Assembly: GCA_958349055.1 (NCBI GenBank)
Contig: CATWBO010000005.1
Coordinates: forward strand, 11,871 to 75,870
Source: an uncultured bacterium
GTDB taxonomy: Bacteria > Actinomycetota > Coriobacteriia > Coriobacteriales > Coriobacteriaceae
Direction of reading: 5' to 3'
Length of the DNA: 64,000 bases
The first letter of the stretch is position 1, and each line of letters starts with the position of its first letter. The notes beneath the pieces are model-generated. The model saw nothing but the letters and a program-made list of their open reading frames with translations. It was not told where the DNA came from and did no database searches. Made by a program: the position numbers and the translations under genes. This document shows positions 57,344 to 64,000 of the stretch, in pieces.

Positions 57344-58183
57344 CTATGACTCCTGCGGAAGGCGCTTTTTGCCCTTGCGGGCGCGGTTTCTAAAGTTCTC
57401 GATGGCCTCTTCCATACCCAGAGGTACATAGGTGAGCTCATCGAGGTTTTCGGGCAGGTAGCAGGCAAGGCTTTGCTCCTGCGCGCGGCCCGCCGCGAGC
57501 TGTTCATCGCTGGGCTGCGCGCCGGGTGTGGCGCAAATGCCATAGACGACGGCACCCATCTCGCGCGTGCGGCATTCGTATTCGGTCTCGGGATGGTCGG
57601 GATGGTCGCGGCGGACGTCGTCGCTTACCCAAAGCGTGTCGTAGCCGGCCGCGGCAAACTGCCCCAAGGCGTAGTCGCGCAGCGGCTTGCTGTCGGTGCG
57701 CAGCGTGACGGTGGCGCCGACTGAAAAGAGCGGGCGATAGAGCATTAGATGGTCGACATGGACGAGGCGTTTTTTGGCGTATTTGGCCTTGGGCTGCGGC
57801 GTGGGAAAGTTGATAGTGATGGCATCGAGCTCGCCTGCGGCGAACAGCCGCGGCAGCGATGCGGCGCCTCGGGGTATCACGAGCGCGTTGGGCAGCTCCT
57901 GTTCGCAGATCTTTTGTGCGGCATAGGCAATGCAGATGGGCTCCTGGTCCATGCCGATAAAGAGGGTATCGGGTTCACGGTGAGCACGCTCAACCAGGTA
58001 AGTTCCTTTGCCGCAGCCCAGATCGAGATGAAGGCGGGCGAAGGGTTTGCCGCCAGTCGGCGCACAGGCCTTGCGCCAATCTCCGGCATAGGCCTCGGGG
58101 TTCGTCTCGATCGCATCGGCGTAGCGCTCCAGGCGCTCTTCGAGCACAAAGTTCTTAGGCGTGCGAACGTGGACGGCTCCCAT
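57344..58183 (-). CDS. trmB: tRNA (guanine(46)-N7)-methyltransferase TrmB-like, catalytic Asp replaced
   Basis: The 279-residue class I methyltransferase starts after AAGGAG. SAM-binding DLGCGKGTYLVERA lies near residue 54, GMDQEP follows, and the RNA-binding/catalytic strand reads ITINFPTPQPKAKYAKKRLV. TrmB normally has FPDPWxKxxHxKRR at this place; here Asp is Thr and Trp is Gln, while the basic cluster and the late TEYECRTREMG motif remain. It probably still binds tRNA; activity may be altered. It is the last gene of a pair with the Trm9-like gene on the minus strand. Confidence 0.8.
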   Translation of the reverse strand: MGAVHVRTPKNFVLEERLERYADAIETNPEAYAGDWRKACAPTGGKPFARLHLDLGCGKGTYLVERAHREPDTLFIGMDQEPICIAYAAQKICEQELPNALVIPRGAASLPRLFAAGELDAITINFPTPQPKAKYAKKRLVHVDHLMLYRPLFSVGATVTLRTDSKPLRDYALGQFAAAGYDTLWVSDDVRRDHPDHPETEYECRTREMGAVVYGICATPGAQPSDEQLAAGRAQEQSLACYLPENLDELTYVPLGMEEAIENFRNRARKGKKRLPQES

Positions 58184-58300
58184 GAGGCTCCTTGGTCATA
58201 AGTGTGGAACGCATAGCTGCACGTTCCGGCGATGGGTTGGAAGGGGCGGGCGCGATGTGCCCAAAATATGCGGCGCGGCTCGGCGGCGAGTCGCCGATGC

Positions 58301-59173
58301 CTACAGGCGCTTGAGAATCACATAGCGGTTGAGCTCGCCGCTGCGACCGTCGGCATGGAAGCGCTCAAGCTCGCGCACGGGGACCTCGCCACTCTTGTAG
58401 AACGTACGCACGCCGCGCACCAGGTCGGTGATCTGCTGATCGTCAAAGTGATGGCAATAGCGGTAGGCGTGGCGGTCGTTTTGCCAGCCGATGAGGTGGT
58501 CGCCGGCTTCAAACTGCGCGGAATCGTAACCCTCAAACGGCGGGGTGAGCTCGGCACGGGCCTCGGCGCGAACGGCCTTGCGCGCCATGCGCTCGTCGTT
58601 CATAAACTCCCAAAAGCTGATGGCGATGATGCCGCCCGGGCGCGTCTGGCGTACCAGGGCGTCGAGCACGCGCACGCGGTACTCGCACGAGGGCACGTGG
58701 TGCATAAAACCAAAGCAGACCGAGATGTCGGCAAGCGGCGCATCGAAGAGCACGTCGGGGGCCTCGGCGGGGTTGAGCTTCATGAGGGCATCGAGCACAT
58801 CGAGTTCTTGGAAGTGCAGGTTGGGAATGCGCAGTGCGTGGCCATGTGCATCGATGGCCAGGTCTTGGCACGAGTCGACACCATAGAACTCAAACGGGCA
58901 GCTGGCATCTGCCGAGGGGTTTGTGCCGTCGACGCCCTTGGCGGCAAGTGCGCCGCCGGCGGCAAAGTTCTCGAATCGCATATTGCCGCAGGCAAGATCG
59001 AAGACACAGACGGGATGCTCGATCGTGGCGACGTCGAGCTGTCCGAGCGCGATATCCATGGTGCGCACCCAGCCGGGCCACGGGGCCTGGCGCGTATCGG
59101 AGAAGGAGGCGGAGTGCTCGCGATAGAACGTGTTGTTGAGCTGGATGAGCGATGAGGCGAAATCGCGGTTCAC
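58301..59173 (-). CDS. SAM methyltransferase resembling Trm9/ALKBH8 (wobble-uridine mcm5) type
   Basis: The 290-residue protein uses a GTG start behind GGAGGGAG. Its N-terminus, FYREHSASFSDTRQAPWPGW, aligns with the Trm9 mark HFSxTRxxPWP. Motif I is VFDLACGNMRF near residue 55, followed by a FMHHVPSCEYRVRVLDAL segment like the Trm9 VHHWST/RRVEV region. A late GDHLIGWQNDRHAYRYCHHF region and RSGELNRYVILKRL end match Trm9. Trm9 methylates cm5U34 to mcm5U34. The bacterial elp3 gene lies 2 kb away. The family resemblance is my reading; substrate is inferred. Confidence 0.75.
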   Translation of the reverse strand: MNRDFASSLIQLNNTFYREHSASFSDTRQAPWPGWVRTMDIALGQLDVATIEHPVCVFDLACGNMRFENFAAGGALAAKGVDGTNPSADASCPFEFYGVDSCQDLAIDAHGHALRIPNLHFQELDVLDALMKLNPAEAPDVLFDAPLADISVCFGFMHHVPSCEYRVRVLDALVRQTRPGGIIAISFWEFMNDERMARKAVRAEARAELTPPFEGYDSAQFEAGDHLIGWQNDRHAYRYCHHFDDQQITDLVRGVRTFYKSGEVPVRELERFHADGRSGELNRYVILKRL

Positions 59174-59440
59174 GGCGCGGAACTCCCTCCGTTGGCGGTG
59201 CGGAATAAACAGTACGACCATACTACCGTTAACGCCGCAACGGGGACAACCAAGCTACGGGTCATTGCTTTGTTTGGACACATTTCCGCAGCTCATATGC
59301 ACCCGCAACCGCCGGTTGTCAAAAATCTCACTAGAATAGGTGGCATGCTTTTGGCGGTGGCGGATAGATTTTTAACTGTGCAAGGCGCCTTAAGAACAAA
59401 AGCGGTCCGGCGGCACGGCTGGCATCACATAGGAGGAACC
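59174..59440. other. Divergent intergenic region (Trm9-like / XRE genes)
   Basis: 267 bp without a gene. It is unusually low in GC near 59310-59385 (AAAAATCTCACTAGAATAGG and GATAGATTTTTAACTGTGC), consistent with the promoter of the XRE gene. No clear palindrome seen. Confidence 0.4.
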
Positions 59441-60160
59441 ATGAATGTAGAAACTGCGCAGCGGCTCGCCGACCTTCGCCGCAGCAAGGGCTTTAGCCAA
59501 GAAGGGCTGGCGCGAAAGCTGGGGCTGTCGCGCCAGGCGGTCAGTAAATGGGAACGTGCGGAGAGCTCGCCCGATACCGAAAATCTGATTTCGCTCGCAA
59601 AGCTCTATGGTGTGAGTCTGGATGAGCTCCTCAATCCGAGCGATGAGATCGAGGACGATATCGAGTTTGAGAACGAGGACCGCGCCCGTCAGCGCGAGGC
59701 CGAGGCAGCGGAGCGCGCCCGTACCCATGAGGCGGCAGCACGTGCTACCGAGGCGGCAACACAGGCGAGTGATGCCGCCGCCAAGGCGGCGCAAGCGGCA
59801 AGCTGGAGCGCGCAGGCAGCTAATGCGGCGACGGCTCAGGTGACGGGTGCCGGTGCGACCAGCGTGACTCCGGTGAAGGGACCCTTCCAGTCGTTCCCGT
59901 ATTGGGCCGTGTGCTGGCTACTGTTCTTTTTACTGATGTTCCTGGTTGGTGCCAGCCCCTTTCCCGCACTGATCTTCTTTACGATTCCCATCTATCACTG
60001 GGTGGCGCGTGCGCTCGATGGCGATTGGGCACGCGGGGATATTCAGGTTGGTCCGGTGTCGGTGGCGGTCAAGGCCCAGGGGAAGGGTGTTTCCGCTGCG
60101 GTTGATGATGCGGCTGTTGCGACCACCGCTGAGCCGAGTGCCAAAGATGGTGATGAATGA
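59441..60160 (+). CDS. XRE helix-turn-helix protein with C-terminal membrane segments
   Basis: The 239-residue protein starts after AGGAGGAACC. The XRE domain covers residues 5-65 (RLADLRRSKGFSQEGLARKL, SRQAVSKWERAESSPDTENL). An Ala-rich, highly charged linker (80-145) follows. Two hydrophobic segments (YWAVCWLLFFLLMFLVGASP and FPALIFFTIPIYHWVARAL) then suggest membrane attachment. It may link a membrane signal to transcription. The downstream DUF4097 gene overlaps it by 4 bp, so the two proteins probably work together. Confidence 0.82.
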   Translation: MNVETAQRLADLRRSKGFSQEGLARKLGLSRQAVSKWERAESSPDTENLISLAKLYGVSLDELLNPSDEIEDDIEFENEDRARQREAEAAERARTHEAAARATEAATQASDAAAKAAQAASWSAQAANAATAQVTGAGATSVTPVKGPFQSFPYWAVCWLLFFLLMFLVGASPFPALIFFTIPIYHWVARALDGDWARGDIQVGPVSVAVKAQGKGVSAAVDDAAVATTAEPSAKDGDE

Positions 60161-61056
60161 TGAAGCTCTCACATGAATCCAAGGTGCGCTTGGGCGTTGG
60201 TATCGGAGCGTTTGTGCTCATCATCGGGCTTGTCTTTGGCACTTCGCGGCTATTGGCTCATTCTGATATGGTGCGTACGACCGGTATTCTATCTGGCCAT
60301 TTGTCTGATTTTGACGATATGTTTGACGAGGACGATTCCTTGAATAGCGGTAACTATTCCGCTCGGCCTCAGCAGCTTTCGAGCACGACTTTTGATGCCG
60401 ATGAGTTCCGCTACCTCGATTTCGATATCAATGCGGCTTCGGTGGACGTCAAGGTTGTTGATGGCAACAAGGCTCGCGTTATCGAGCGGGGGCGCGTTGC
60501 CGAGGGTATGGATGCCTCCAAGGCCGCGACGCAAAACATCGCATCCGTCGAGGACTCGACGCTCAAGGTTTCCCAGTTTGGAAGTGATGACGGCAAGGCA
60601 ATCGATCGCTCAGTTACGGTCGAGCTGCCGCGCCGTGTTGCCGAACATCTGAAGGGAGTCAACGCGCACGTGGGCTCGGGTGATCTGCAGATTGCCGGTG
60701 TCATCTGTGATGGTTTCGACCTTTTCCTGGGTGCGGGAGATGTAGAGTTTACGGGCAGCGTGACTGATGCGCTCAGCGCTGAGGTCGGTTCGGGCGATGT
60801 GACGTTCGAGCTTTACCAGGCCCCCGCGAAGTCGATGGACGTGAGCGTGGGCTCGGGCGATGTGGAGATGACGGTTCCGAACTCGACGGGCTTTAAGGCG
60901 AGCCTCACCTTGGGCAGCGGCGACTTCGAGAGCGATTTCCTTCCGCTTGGCTACGACGGCGAGACCATTTTGAATCTTGAATTCGATAACGGTGACAAGT
61001 CTGCCACGTATCGTTTTGAGGTCGGTTCGGGCGACATGTCGTTTGATTCGGAGTAG
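60157..61056 (+). CDS. DUF4097-type membrane-anchored beta-repeat protein
   Basis: The 299-residue protein starts with a short basic part and one hydrophobic helix (VRLGVGIGAFVLIIGLVFGT), so it is membrane-anchored with an outside or periplasm-facing domain. Its last 150 residues hold repeats with GSGD: VGSGDLQIAG, LGAGDVEFTG, VGSGDVTFEL, VGSGDVEMTV, LGSGDFESDF and VGSGDMSFDS. This is the DUF4097 beta-solenoid pattern. The ATG overlaps the stop of the XRE gene, so translation is coupled. Function unknown, maybe a sensor or wall-contact protein. Confidence 0.85.
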   Translation: MMKLSHESKVRLGVGIGAFVLIIGLVFGTSRLLAHSDMVRTTGILSGHLSDFDDMFDEDDSLNSGNYSARPQQLSSTTFDADEFRYLDFDINAASVDVKVVDGNKARVIERGRVAEGMDASKAATQNIASVEDSTLKVSQFGSDDGKAIDRSVTVELPRRVAEHLKGVNAHVGSGDLQIAGVICDGFDLFLGAGDVEFTGSVTDALSAEVGSGDVTFELYQAPAKSMDVSVGSGDVEMTVPNSTGFKASLTLGSGDFESDFLPLGYDGETILNLEFDNGDKSATYRFEVGSGDMSFDSE

Positions 61057-61103
61057 TGAGGCGGACGAAAGCCTAGGCGAAGATATAGACGCGCTGTTTG
61101 ATG

Positions 61104-61137
61104 AAGGCGCCGAAGCCGAGATCGGCTCCGGCGCCTT
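61104..61137 (+). terminator. Hairpin after the DUF4097 gene
   Basis: The arms AAGGCGCCGAAGCCGA and TCGGCTCCGGCGCCTT (one mismatch, 2-nt loop) are followed by TTGCCTTTAC. It lies 48 bp past the stop codon and 19 bp before the elp3 start. Confidence 0.75.
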
Positions 61138-61155
61138 TGCCTTTACAATGGGGGC

Positions 61156-63060
61156 ATGGAACAGATTATCTTGAACATACTCGAGGCCCTGCGTCGCGGC
61201 GAGACCGTAGACGACAAGGCGCTCGTCAAACTGATACATGCCGAGGCGCGCCGCGAGGGTGCCGACAAACGTGACCTGGCCAAGCGCCGTCTGCTGCCGT
61301 TCTATCAGCGGGTGAAGCGCGAGGAGCCGACTCGCTGGACGGCATGGAATGTCGACGCTGAGCTAGAGCGTCAACTGCTGCAGGTGCTGCGCATGAAGCC
61401 GCGTCGCACGGCTTCGGGCGTGGCGACCATTACCGTCATCACCAAGCCGTGGCCGTGCTCGGGCGATTGTCTGTTTTGCCCCAACGATCTGCGCATGCCC
61501 AAGAGCTATCTGCACGCCGAGCCGGCGTGCGCCCGTGCGGAGCAAAATTGCTTCGACCCGTATCTGCAGGTGAGTGCTCGCTTGACGGCGCTTTCGCAGA
61601 TGGGGCACGCGACCGACAAGATTGAGCTCATCGTGCTCGGCGGCACCTGGAGTGACTATCCGCAAGGGTATCAGACCTGGTTTATGTCGGAGCTCTTCCG
61701 CGCGCTCAATGACGATGCCGTGGCCGGCGTGGCGGCTAACCCCATGCTGGCCCGTCCGGGCATCAGCCGTGCTGAGGCGGGGCGTCTGCTTGATGACGCT
61801 CCCGCCGATGCGCTGCCGCCGGTGGTAGCGGAGCGACGCGAGCGCTATCGGGCTGCCGGTATTGCGACCGATGAGGTTGAGCTTGCAAGCGGTGTTGCCG
61901 GCGAACAGGAGCGTGTTGATGCTGCCGTGGGCGGCTATAACCGCGCGGTGCGTCGGCTGTACGGCCCCGGCACGCCGTGGGGCGAGGTCGCCGAGTGGCA
62001 GACGGTCACGATGGAGGAACTTGAGCGTCAGCAGCGCATCAACGAGACGGCGAAGCATCGCGTGGTGGGGCTCGTTATCGAGACTCGTCCCGATGCCGTG
62101 ACGCCACAGGCGCTCACGCTTATCCGTCGTTTGGGCTGCACCAAGATTCAGATGGGCATCCAAAGCCTTGACCAGCACCTGCTCGACATCAACGAGCGTC
62201 GCATTTCGGTGGCCCAGATTGAACGTGCGTTTTCGCTTGCACGCCTGTTTGGCTTTAAGATCCACGCGCATTTTATGCTTAACCTGCTGGGCGCCACGCC
62301 CGAGGGGGACAAGCGCGACTACGAGCGCTTTATGACCGAAGGGGCCTTTATGCCCGACGAGGTCAAGGTCTACCCGTGTGCGCTCATCGAGGGCTCGCGT
62401 CTGGTGGGCTGCTACGAGCGCGGCGAGTGGCGCCCCTATACCGAGGAAGAGCTGCTCGATGTACTGGCCGACGATATCGTGGTGACGCCGGCGTTTTGCC
62501 GTATCAGCCGTATGATTCGCGACTTTAGTTCCGACGACATCATGGTGGGCAACAAGAAGCCCAACCTGCGTCAGCTCGTTGAGAACCGCCTAGCTGCTCG
62601 GGGTGACGGTGCGACGGTGCGTGAGATTCGCTATCGCGAGATCAGTACCGCGGGCGCCGATTTGGACGAGCTCTCTCTTGATGAGGTTGTTTACGAGACG
62701 CCGGTGACGAACGAACGTTTTTTGCAGTGGGTGACGCCCGAGGGCAAGATCGCCGGCTTTTTGCGCCTGTCGCTGCCCGATCGCGCGTTTGTTGCCGCGC
62801 ATGCGGACGAGCTGCCGACGTTGCCGGACGAGGCGATGATTCGCGAGGTGCACGTCTATGGCATGGCGGCGCGTGTGGGCGATCAGGGCCAGGCGGCTCA
62901 GCATCACGGTCTGGGACGTTCGCTCGTGGAACGTGCGTGCCAGATTGCTCAGGATGCGGGATATACACACATCAATGTGATCAGCGCGATTGGCACGCGT
63001 GAGTACTATCGCCACCTTGGTTTTTACGACCATGGCCTCTATCTGCAAAAGGAGCTCTAG
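61156..63060 (+). CDS. elp3: Bacterial Elp3: tRNA uridine(34) carboxymethyl radical SAM/acetyltransferase
   Basis: The 634-residue protein has the Elp3 order. A helical N-terminus is followed by a radical SAM domain with TVITKPWPCSGDCLFCPNDL (CxxxCxxC cluster ligands) near residue 95, then IELIVLGGTWSDYPQGYQTW, GLVIETRPDAVT, IQMGIQSLDQHLLDIN and HAHFMLNLLG. It ends with VREIRYREIS and a GNAT domain (FLRLSLPD, GQAAQHHGLGRSLVERACQI, EYYRHLGFY). It uses acetyl-CoA and SAM to add carboxymethyl to wobble U34. The Trm9-like gene nearby could methylate that product. The start is at ATG 61156; the next gene starts directly after the stop. Confidence 0.92.
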   Translation: MEQIILNILEALRRGETVDDKALVKLIHAEARREGADKRDLAKRRLLPFYQRVKREEPTRWTAWNVDAELERQLLQVLRMKPRRTASGVATITVITKPWPCSGDCLFCPNDLRMPKSYLHAEPACARAEQNCFDPYLQVSARLTALSQMGHATDKIELIVLGGTWSDYPQGYQTWFMSELFRALNDDAVAGVAANPMLARPGISRAEAGRLLDDAPADALPPVVAERRERYRAAGIATDEVELASGVAGEQERVDAAVGGYNRAVRRLYGPGTPWGEVAEWQTVTMEELERQQRINETAKHRVVGLVIETRPDAVTPQALTLIRRLGCTKIQMGIQSLDQHLLDINERRISVAQIERAFSLARLFGFKIHAHFMLNLLGATPEGDKRDYERFMTEGAFMPDEVKVYPCALIEGSRLVGCYERGEWRPYTEEELLDVLADDIVVTPAFCRISRMIRDFSSDDIMVGNKKPNLRQLVENRLAARGDGATVREIRYREISTAGADLDELSLDEVVYETPVTNERFLQWVTPEGKIAGFLRLSLPDRAFVAAHADELPTLPDEAMIREVHVYGMAARVGDQGQAAQHHGLGRSLVERACQIAQDAGYTHINVISAIGTREYYRHLGFYDHGLYLQKEL

Positions 63061-63936
63061 ATGAACAAGCCGAGTGTTTCCGCCGGCGTCGTTGCCGGCG
63101 TTGCCCTGGGAGCCGCGGCGCTCGGTGCGGCTGCCGTCGCTGTTCGTGCTGCCTGTCTGCAGGTTGCGCGAACCCGCAATGGGTTGGCGCGTGTGAAACG
63201 CTTGCACGACGAGAGCGGTGACGAGGTCCGTGTGCTCGTACAGGGCGGCGTCTACCAAAGCGCGAGCTATGTTGGCGATCGTTGGGCGGAGCCGGTCTTT
63301 GCGTACTATCGCGCATTTGACAATGTGTTTGAGGCCGAGGATGCAATGCGTGATGCTTGCGTGCATGGTATCGACCGCATGCTTATGCTGGGCGGGGGCG
63401 GGTTTGCCTATCCCAAGTATGCGCTGATGTCGCATGAGGGCCTGCGCATGGATGTCATTGAGTACGATGCCGAAATTACGCGTCTGGCGCGTCGCTGGTT
63501 CTACTTGGAGGAGCTGGAGCGCACGGTAGGCGATCGCTTACGGGTGATTACCGCCGAGGCGCGCTCGTACCTGGGCGTGACAAGCGTTGGGCATCGTCGC
63601 TACGACGTGGTTGTGAGCGATTGCTTTGGCGGCGCCGAGCCCGTGCGTGAGCTGGCGACCGTTGAGGCACTCCGTTTGGTGCGGGGCAGCTTGAATACTG
63701 GTGGCATTTACGTTGCCAACATCGTGAGCGCGAACGAGGGAAGTGATGTCACGTTCCTGCGCGATTGTGCCGCCACGGCGCTCGAGGTGTTCGACCACGC
63801 TTGGGTGATTCCCTGTGGCGATACAGAGTTTGGCGGTGAGGAGAACTATCTGCTCATCGCCAGCGACGGTGACTACACCTTCACCGAAGCCGTGCCCTTC
63901 GACATCGACTTTCTCGGCATTCCGCTCCACGACTAG
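63061..63936 (+). CDS. Spermidine-synthase-fold protein with N-terminal membrane segment
   Basis: The 291-residue protein begins with a hydrophobic Ala/Val/Gly-rich helix (GVVAGVALGAAALGAAAVAV). A Rossmann-like spermidine synthase fold follows: QGGVYQSASYVGDRW, DRMLMLGGGGFAYPKYAL (the GGGxG loop), VIEYDAEITRLARRWF and YDVVVSDCFGG. The usual substrate-binding Asp pair of true spermidine synthases is not clear, so it may be a methyltransferase-like relative or non-polyamine enzyme. The ATG directly follows the elp3 stop codon, implying one operon. Confidence 0.8.
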   Translation: MNKPSVSAGVVAGVALGAAALGAAAVAVRAACLQVARTRNGLARVKRLHDESGDEVRVLVQGGVYQSASYVGDRWAEPVFAYYRAFDNVFEAEDAMRDACVHGIDRMLMLGGGGFAYPKYALMSHEGLRMDVIEYDAEITRLARRWFYLEELERTVGDRLRVITAEARSYLGVTSVGHRRYDVVVSDCFGGAEPVRELATVEALRLVRGSLNTGGIYVANIVSANEGSDVTFLRDCAATALEVFDHAWVIPCGDTEFGGEENYLLIASDGDYTFTEAVPFDIDFLGIPLHD

Positions 63937-63959
63937 CTCATTGAGCCCCATTACAGTTT

Positions 63960-63985
63960 GAGTCGTCCGAAAGGGCGGCTCTTTT
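63960..63985 (+). terminator. Intrinsic terminator at the end of the elp3 operon
   Basis: The stem GAGTCGTCC-GAAA-GGGCGGCTC (two G-T pairs) is followed by TTTTCCG, 23 bp past the last stop codon. Confidence 0.8.
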
Positions 63986-64000
63986 CCGTTGCACGGCTAT

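Noticed and set aside
1..64000. tRNA, rRNA, CRISPR arrays and insertion sequences
   Set aside because: I looked for TTCGA-type T-loops with flanking stems, CCA ends, regularly spaced repeats and transposase frames and saw none. This is a negative by eye, so a dedicated scan could still find a divergent tRNA.

Overview
The window is a GC-rich (roughly 60 percent), gene-dense bacterial chromosome segment. Its content points to a gut Actinomycetota of the class Coriobacteriia, most like Collinsella: a bile-salt-hydrolase-type enzyme, PdxS/PdxT vitamin B6 synthesis, a TPP-riboswitch thiamine salvage operon, an N-terminal-rubredoxin rubrerythrin, Kup, NCS2 permeases, a sortase-type surface protein and many short intergenic palindromes with a GGGACAG/GGGACG core. 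The genus is inferred from gene style and repeats; no rRNA marker is present. I see no rRNA, tRNA, CRISPR array, insertion sequence or prophage.

Layout. 1-5.5 kb: MATE exporter (cut by the window edge), RlmA- and RsmJ-type rRNA methyltransferases, small membrane proteins, a GNAT enzyme and MscL. 5.7-14 kb: an EF-G/Tet(M)-like GTPase, two AAA+ ATPases flanking a GNAT gene and a UvrA2-like ABC protein, with the palindrome GTGACAAAGGGAC-N-GTCCCTTTGTCAC at four consecutive gene ends, then TrmL. 14-21 kb: CobW-type GTPase, ArsC-like protein, flavodoxin-fold reductase and two large c-di-GMP proteins. 21-29 kb: a patatin-like gene frameshifted in a G7 tract, the riboswitch-controlled thiM-ykoF-like-thiE operon, a HAD phosphatase, a LysR regulator beside a MetE-like methyltransferase, a uracil permease and an esterase. 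29.7-39 kb: a sortase-type surface protein, AzgA-type purine permease, a peptide-deformylase-like protein, bile salt hydrolase, Kup, and a DMT exporter with a divergent LysR gene. 39-46 kb: an XRE-AlaA fusion, a second deformylase-like protein, an RGG-rich winged-helix protein, and pdxT-pdxS divergent from pdxR. 46-57 kb: reverse rubrerythrin, DUF5131, an alcohol/aldehyde dehydrogenase pair, a phosphoesterase, a YdjC/ChbG deacetylase, DUF2130 and a Ski2-like helicase. 57-64 kb: TrmB-like and Trm9-like methyltransferases, an XRE-membrane protein with a DUF4097 partner, bacterial Elp3 and a spermidine-synthase-fold protein.

The parts most worth following are: (i) two ~200-bp structured elements directly after the stop codons of the XRE-AlaA and RGG genes, with different stem sequences but the same architecture, the same GACCAGAAGGTC apex and the same flanking boxes; (ii) an Elp3 gene within 2.5 kb of a methyltransferase resembling Trm9/ALKBH8, which would suggest an elongator-like wobble-uridine pathway in a bacterium; (iii) the XRE-AlaA fusion with a phased operator and an internal ribosome binding site that would also release free AlaA; (iv) two deformylase-like proteins, each altered in a different catalytic motif.
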